Below are positions 5,709-8,014 of a stretch of 8,014 bases of DNA, piece by piece. A program made the position numbers and the translations under genes. Each line of letters begins with the position of its first letter. Within the stretch, counting starts at the first letter, position 1. The stretch covers positions 1 to 8,014 of the forward strand of contig JAGWUK010000115.1 of NCBI GenBank assembly GCA_028868455.1, in the 5' to 3' direction. The notes under the pieces were generated by a model that worked only from the letters and a program-made list of their open reading frames with translations, was not told where the DNA came from and made no database searches. The DNA comes from Burkholderiales bacterium. Its GTDB lineage: Bacteria > Pseudomonadota > Gammaproteobacteria > Burkholderiales > Burkholderiaceae_D.

Positions 5709-5726
5709 CGAAGTCGACAAACTTCG
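5709..5726 (+). other. Small hairpin in the gap between adaptor and ABC ATPase genes
   Basis: CGAAGT and ACTTCG (6-bp arms, 6-base loop) lie in the 179-base gap 5642-5820. A second, looser pairing of CAAATTC and GAATTTG surrounds the upstream half of the gap. No T-run follows, so it is not an evident terminator; processing or mRNA-stability control is possible. I see no convincing gene or promoter in this gap. Confidence 0.3.
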
Positions 5727-5820
5727 CCGCCCAGCCGGATGCTTTGTGCGTCAGTCCTGGCGTCGTAAAACCAGCGTTGTACCAGATTGTTCCATCCTTA
5801 CAAACAAGAAAGGAATTTCC

Positions 5821-6546
5821 ATGTTACGCATGAGTCAGCTCAGCAAAGTGTATCGCACCCATATGATAGAAACCCATGCCTTGCGAGGGTTTGAAATCCA
5901 TGTCCGTGAGGGCGAGTTTGTGACTGTGACTGGCCCATCCGGTTCCGGCAAAACCACGTTTCTGAATATTGCCGGATTGCTGGAAGAATTTACCAGTGGT
6001 GAATACCTGCTCGACGGCACCAGCGTCAAAGGTCTGGACGACAATGCCCGCTCGCGTCTGCGCAATGAAAAGCTGGGTTTCATTTTTCAGGGCTTCAATC
6101 TGATTCCTGATCTGAACCTGTTTGATAACGTCGATGTGCCTTTGCGCTATCGCGGCTACGGTGCTGCCGAGCGCAAAGTGCGCATAGAAGAAGCGCTGAC
6201 GCAAGTTGGTCTGGCATCGCGCATGAAACATTTTCCTGCCGAATTGTCTGGCGGGCAGCAGCAAAGGGTGGCGATTGCCAGAGCGCTGGCAGGCAAGCCG
6301 CGCCTGTTGCTGGCCGATGAACCGACCGGAAATCTGGATACGCACATGGCGCGCAGCGTGATGGAATTGCTCGAAGAGATCAATGCCAACGGCACCACGA
6401 TACTGATGGTGACACATGATCCTGAGCTGGCAGTCAGAGCACAGCGCAATGTGCACATCATCGACGGACAGGTGTCTGATCTGGTACGTAAAACACCTTC
6501 GCTGGTGGTGGCCAACAGCGAAGAATATGCCAGCGTGGTCGAATAA
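5821..6546 (+). CDS. MacB/LolD-type ABC transporter ATP-binding protein
   Basis: A 241-aa cytoplasmic ATPase that powers the two permeases encoded next. All nucleotide-binding elements are intact: Walker A GPSGSGKT (38-45), Q-loop Gln90 in FQGFNL, signature LSGGQQQR (142-149), Walker B LLLADEPTG with catalytic Glu167, and switch His199 in VTHD. The pattern GFIFQGFNLIPDLNLFDNV and the short length fit the LolD/MacB/FtsE group, which drives mechanotransmission rather than classical alternating-access transport. ATG 5821 is chosen because AAGAAAGGA ends six bases upstream; the frame stays open upstream only through sequence that does not look like a protein. The C-terminal tail after about residue 218 extends beyond the core fold. 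The permease start follows the stop closely, so translation is probably coupled. Export direction is inferred from the adaptor gene. Confidence 0.95.
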   Translation: MLRMSQLSKVYRTHMIETHALRGFEIHVREGEFVTVTGPSGSGKTTFLNIAGLLEEFTSGEYLLDGTSVKGLDDNARSRLRNEKLGFIFQGFNLIPDLNLFDNVDVPLRYRGYGAAERKVRIEEALTQVGLASRMKHFPAELSGGQQQRVAIARALAGKPRLLLADEPTGNLDTHMARSVMELLEEINANGTTILMVTHDPELAVRAQRNVHIIDGQVSDLVRKTPSLVVANSEEYASVVE

Positions 6547-6556
6547 GGAGCCGCTT

Positions 6557-7870
6557 ATGTTGCGTTACTATTTTTTTCTCGGCATCCGCAGCCTGCGACG
6601 CAATCCGGCGTTGACGGCGCTGATTGTGCTGACGCTGGCAATCGGTGTGGCAGCCAGCGTCTCGACGCTGACCATTCTGCATATCATGTCGGGCGATCCG
6701 ATTCCGCAAAAAAGCGATCGCCTGATAGCACCGATACTCGACAATGGACCGCTGGAGGGATACACCCCCGGGGCAAAACCTTTTGATCACCAGATGAGCT
6801 ATCAGGATGTGCAAAATTTATTGGCCAGCAAACAAGGTATGCGGCGTGCGGGCTTATATCGCGTCAATGGCGTCATCGAGCCGCCGCGCAAGGATATCGG
6901 TGTAATTGAAGTTACTGGTCTCGCGACCAATAAAGATTTTTTTGAGATGCTGGAAATTCCCATGCTGTACGGCCAGCCATGGCGTGACGAGGACGAAAAA
7001 GCCAGTGCCGATCTGATTGTGCTGAGCCGGAAAACCTCGGAAAAAATCTTCGGCACCGCGAATCCGGTTGGGCAACATATCCGCATGTTCAACAGTGATT
7101 TCAAAGTATCGGGTGTCTTCGATACCTGGGCACCGCGTCCGAAATTTTATTCTTACAACGGACGTTCTGAGGCATTTACTTCCGAAGAAGAATTCATTAT
7201 TCCGCTGAGTTCTGCGATTCGCCACGAATTGCCGCACGAGGGCAATATGAGTTGCCACAGTTCGCGCGATGCTGGCTGGCAGGGCATATTGAAGTCCGAA
7301 TGTACCTGGCTGCATTTCTGGTTTGAACTGAAATCGGCGGGCGATCGCCCGGCGCTGCAAAACTATATCGACAACTACGTCGCCGATCAGCACAAGCTCG
7401 GTCGCTATCAGAGACAGGCGCCGAATCATCTGTACAACGTACGTGAATGGTTGGTGGAAATGAAAGTGATCGGCGACGACAGTAAATTGTCCGCCTGGCT
7501 GGCGTTTGGTTTTCTGTTGTTGTGCATGGTGAATACGATCGGCCTGTTGCTGGCGAAATTTTCGGTGCGTGCATCGGAGGTCGGCGTGCGCCGGGCTCTG
7601 GGTGCATCCCGTGCAGAAATTTTCCTGCAGTTTCTGATCGAAACTGCGGTCGTCGGTCTGGCCGGTGCCGTGGTCGGAATTGTGCTGGCATTTGGCGCGC
7701 TGGCCTTGATTGCCCTGCAGTCCAAACATCTGGCGGCAGTCGCGCATATGGACTGGACCATGCTCGGTGTCACGTTGCTGTTATCTGTCAGCGCTGCGGT
7801 GCTGGCTGGCCTGTTGCCGACCTGGCGCGCTTGTCAGGTGACGCCTGCGATTCAACTTAAATCTCAGTGA
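6557..7870 (+). CDS. MacB/FtsX-type ABC transporter permease
   Basis: A 437-aa inner-membrane permease with the four-helix MacB plan. The first helix is at about 18-44, after an amphipathic FFLGIRSLRRNP start. A large periplasmic MacB-type core domain spans about 45-305. Three more helices lie at about 311-333, 355-388 and 400-421. The FtsX-family coupling motif EVGVRRALGASRAEI (341-355), between helices 2 and 3, contacts the ATPase, and the C-terminus PTWRACQVTPAIQLK matches the usual family ending. The periplasmic domain has two cysteines (Cys233, Cys249) that could form a disulfide. AAGGAG (6545-6550) overlaps the preceding stop and sits six bases before the ATG, pointing to coupled translation. 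It has no fused ATPase domain, unlike MacB itself, so it must use the separate ATPase encoded upstream. It probably pairs with the second permease downstream as a heterodimer. Confidence 0.92.
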   Translation: MLRYYFFLGIRSLRRNPALTALIVLTLAIGVAASVSTLTILHIMSGDPIPQKSDRLIAPILDNGPLEGYTPGAKPFDHQMSYQDVQNLLASKQGMRRAGLYRVNGVIEPPRKDIGVIEVTGLATNKDFFEMLEIPMLYGQPWRDEDEKASADLIVLSRKTSEKIFGTANPVGQHIRMFNSDFKVSGVFDTWAPRPKFYSYNGRSEAFTSEEEFIIPLSSAIRHELPHEGNMSCHSSRDAGWQGILKSECTWLHFWFELKSAGDRPALQNYIDNYVADQHKLGRYQRQAPNHLYNVREWLVEMKVIGDDSKLSAWLAFGFLLLCMVNTIGLLLAKFSVRASEVGVRRALGASRAEIFLQFLIETAVVGLAGAVVGIVLAFGALALIALQSKHLAAVAHMDWTMLGVTLLLSVSAAVLAGLLPTWRACQVTPAIQLKSQ

Positions 7871-7876
7871 GGACCT

Positions 7877-8014
7877 ATGCGTATCCAATTTGAAATCCAT
7901 CCGATTATTTCGGCCATGCTGCGCAACAAGACCGGCCCTTTGCTGGTCGCGATCCAGATCGCGCTGAGTCTGGCGATCCTGGTCAATGCGATTTATATCG
8001 TGCAATTGCGTCTG
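7877..8014 (+). CDS. Second MacB/FtsX-type permease, 5' part (runs off right edge)
   Basis: Open for 46 codons to the window edge. It begins MRIQFEIHPIISAMLRNKTG and continues into a hydrophobic segment, about residues 21-43 (LLVAIQIALSLAILVNAIYI), matching the N-terminal topology of FtsX/MacB permeases: a short amphipathic lead with an R-N-K-T-type motif, then the first membrane helix. The start lies six bases after the previous stop, with AGGA overlapping that stop. Position and topology argue for the partner subunit of a heterodimeric permease. The periplasmic domain and the last three helices are outside the window. Confidence 0.82.
   Translation, partial: MRIQFEIHPIISAMLRNKTGPLLVAIQIALSLAILVNAIYIVQLRL

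Noticed and set aside
5704..5820. TTG-initiated extension of the ABC ATPase
   Set aside because: The added 39 residues do not resemble ABC N-termini; the ATG at 5821 has a strong ribosome-binding site and begins the conserved fold.
5642..5833. 63-codon frame starting directly after the adaptor stop
   Set aside because: No ribosome-binding site, no recognisable features, and it overlaps the ABC ATPase start; likely chance.
6416..6556. Extension of the first permease into the ATPase gene
   Set aside because: It is the out-of-frame shadow of the ATPase C-terminus; AAGGAG before 6557 fixes the start.
6854..7747. Minus-strand frame of 297 codons
   Set aside because: Antisense to the permease, whose membrane topology and FtsX motifs are clear; the product is Gln/Arg/His-rich with no domain.

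Overview
This is about 8 kb of bacterial DNA with roughly balanced GC. Gene content points to a Gram-negative proteobacterium. A betaproteobacterium (Burkholderiales/Oxalobacteraceae-like) is my best guess from the style of the MerR protein and the codon use, but that is inference. No stretch longer than 300 bases lacks a gene.

Left part (1-3722), metal resistance. The minus strand carries the 5' part of an exported metallophosphoesterase that runs off the left edge. Next, also on the minus strand, is a large CPC-type P1B ATPase (copper/silver exporter) with two YHS domains and one CPMHP-type metal-binding domain. A mercury-MerR-like regulator is transcribed divergently from it. The 66-bp gap between the two holds a textbook MerR-type promoter for the ATPase: a 20-bp spacer between -35 and -10, filled by a 7/8-matched dyad.

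Right part (3723-8014), an export operon that appears to depend on sigma-54. It holds, in order, a 143-aa single-pass membrane protein I do not recognise, a HlyD/RND-type periplasmic adaptor, a MacB/LolD-type ABC ATPase, a MacB/FtsX-type permease, and the start of a second permease cut by the right edge. Two promoters with near-consensus -24/-12 elements (GG-N10-GC) lie upstream of the small protein and of the adaptor. Each has an IHF-like site just upstream and a cluster of CGGACA/TGTCCG half-sites further upstream. The second cluster contains five half-sites at an exact 10-bp period and lies inside the 3' end of the small membrane-protein gene. The simplest reading is that one sigma-54 enhancer-binding activator, not present in the window, co-induces the small protein and the adaptor/ABC exporter.

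Most novel parts: the twin sigma-54/IHF/CGGACA modules, the helically phased array embedded in a coding sequence, and the unrecognised small membrane protein co-controlled with the exporter. The MerR protein also has His at the position equivalent to Cys82 of mercury MerR, which may bear on its metal choice.
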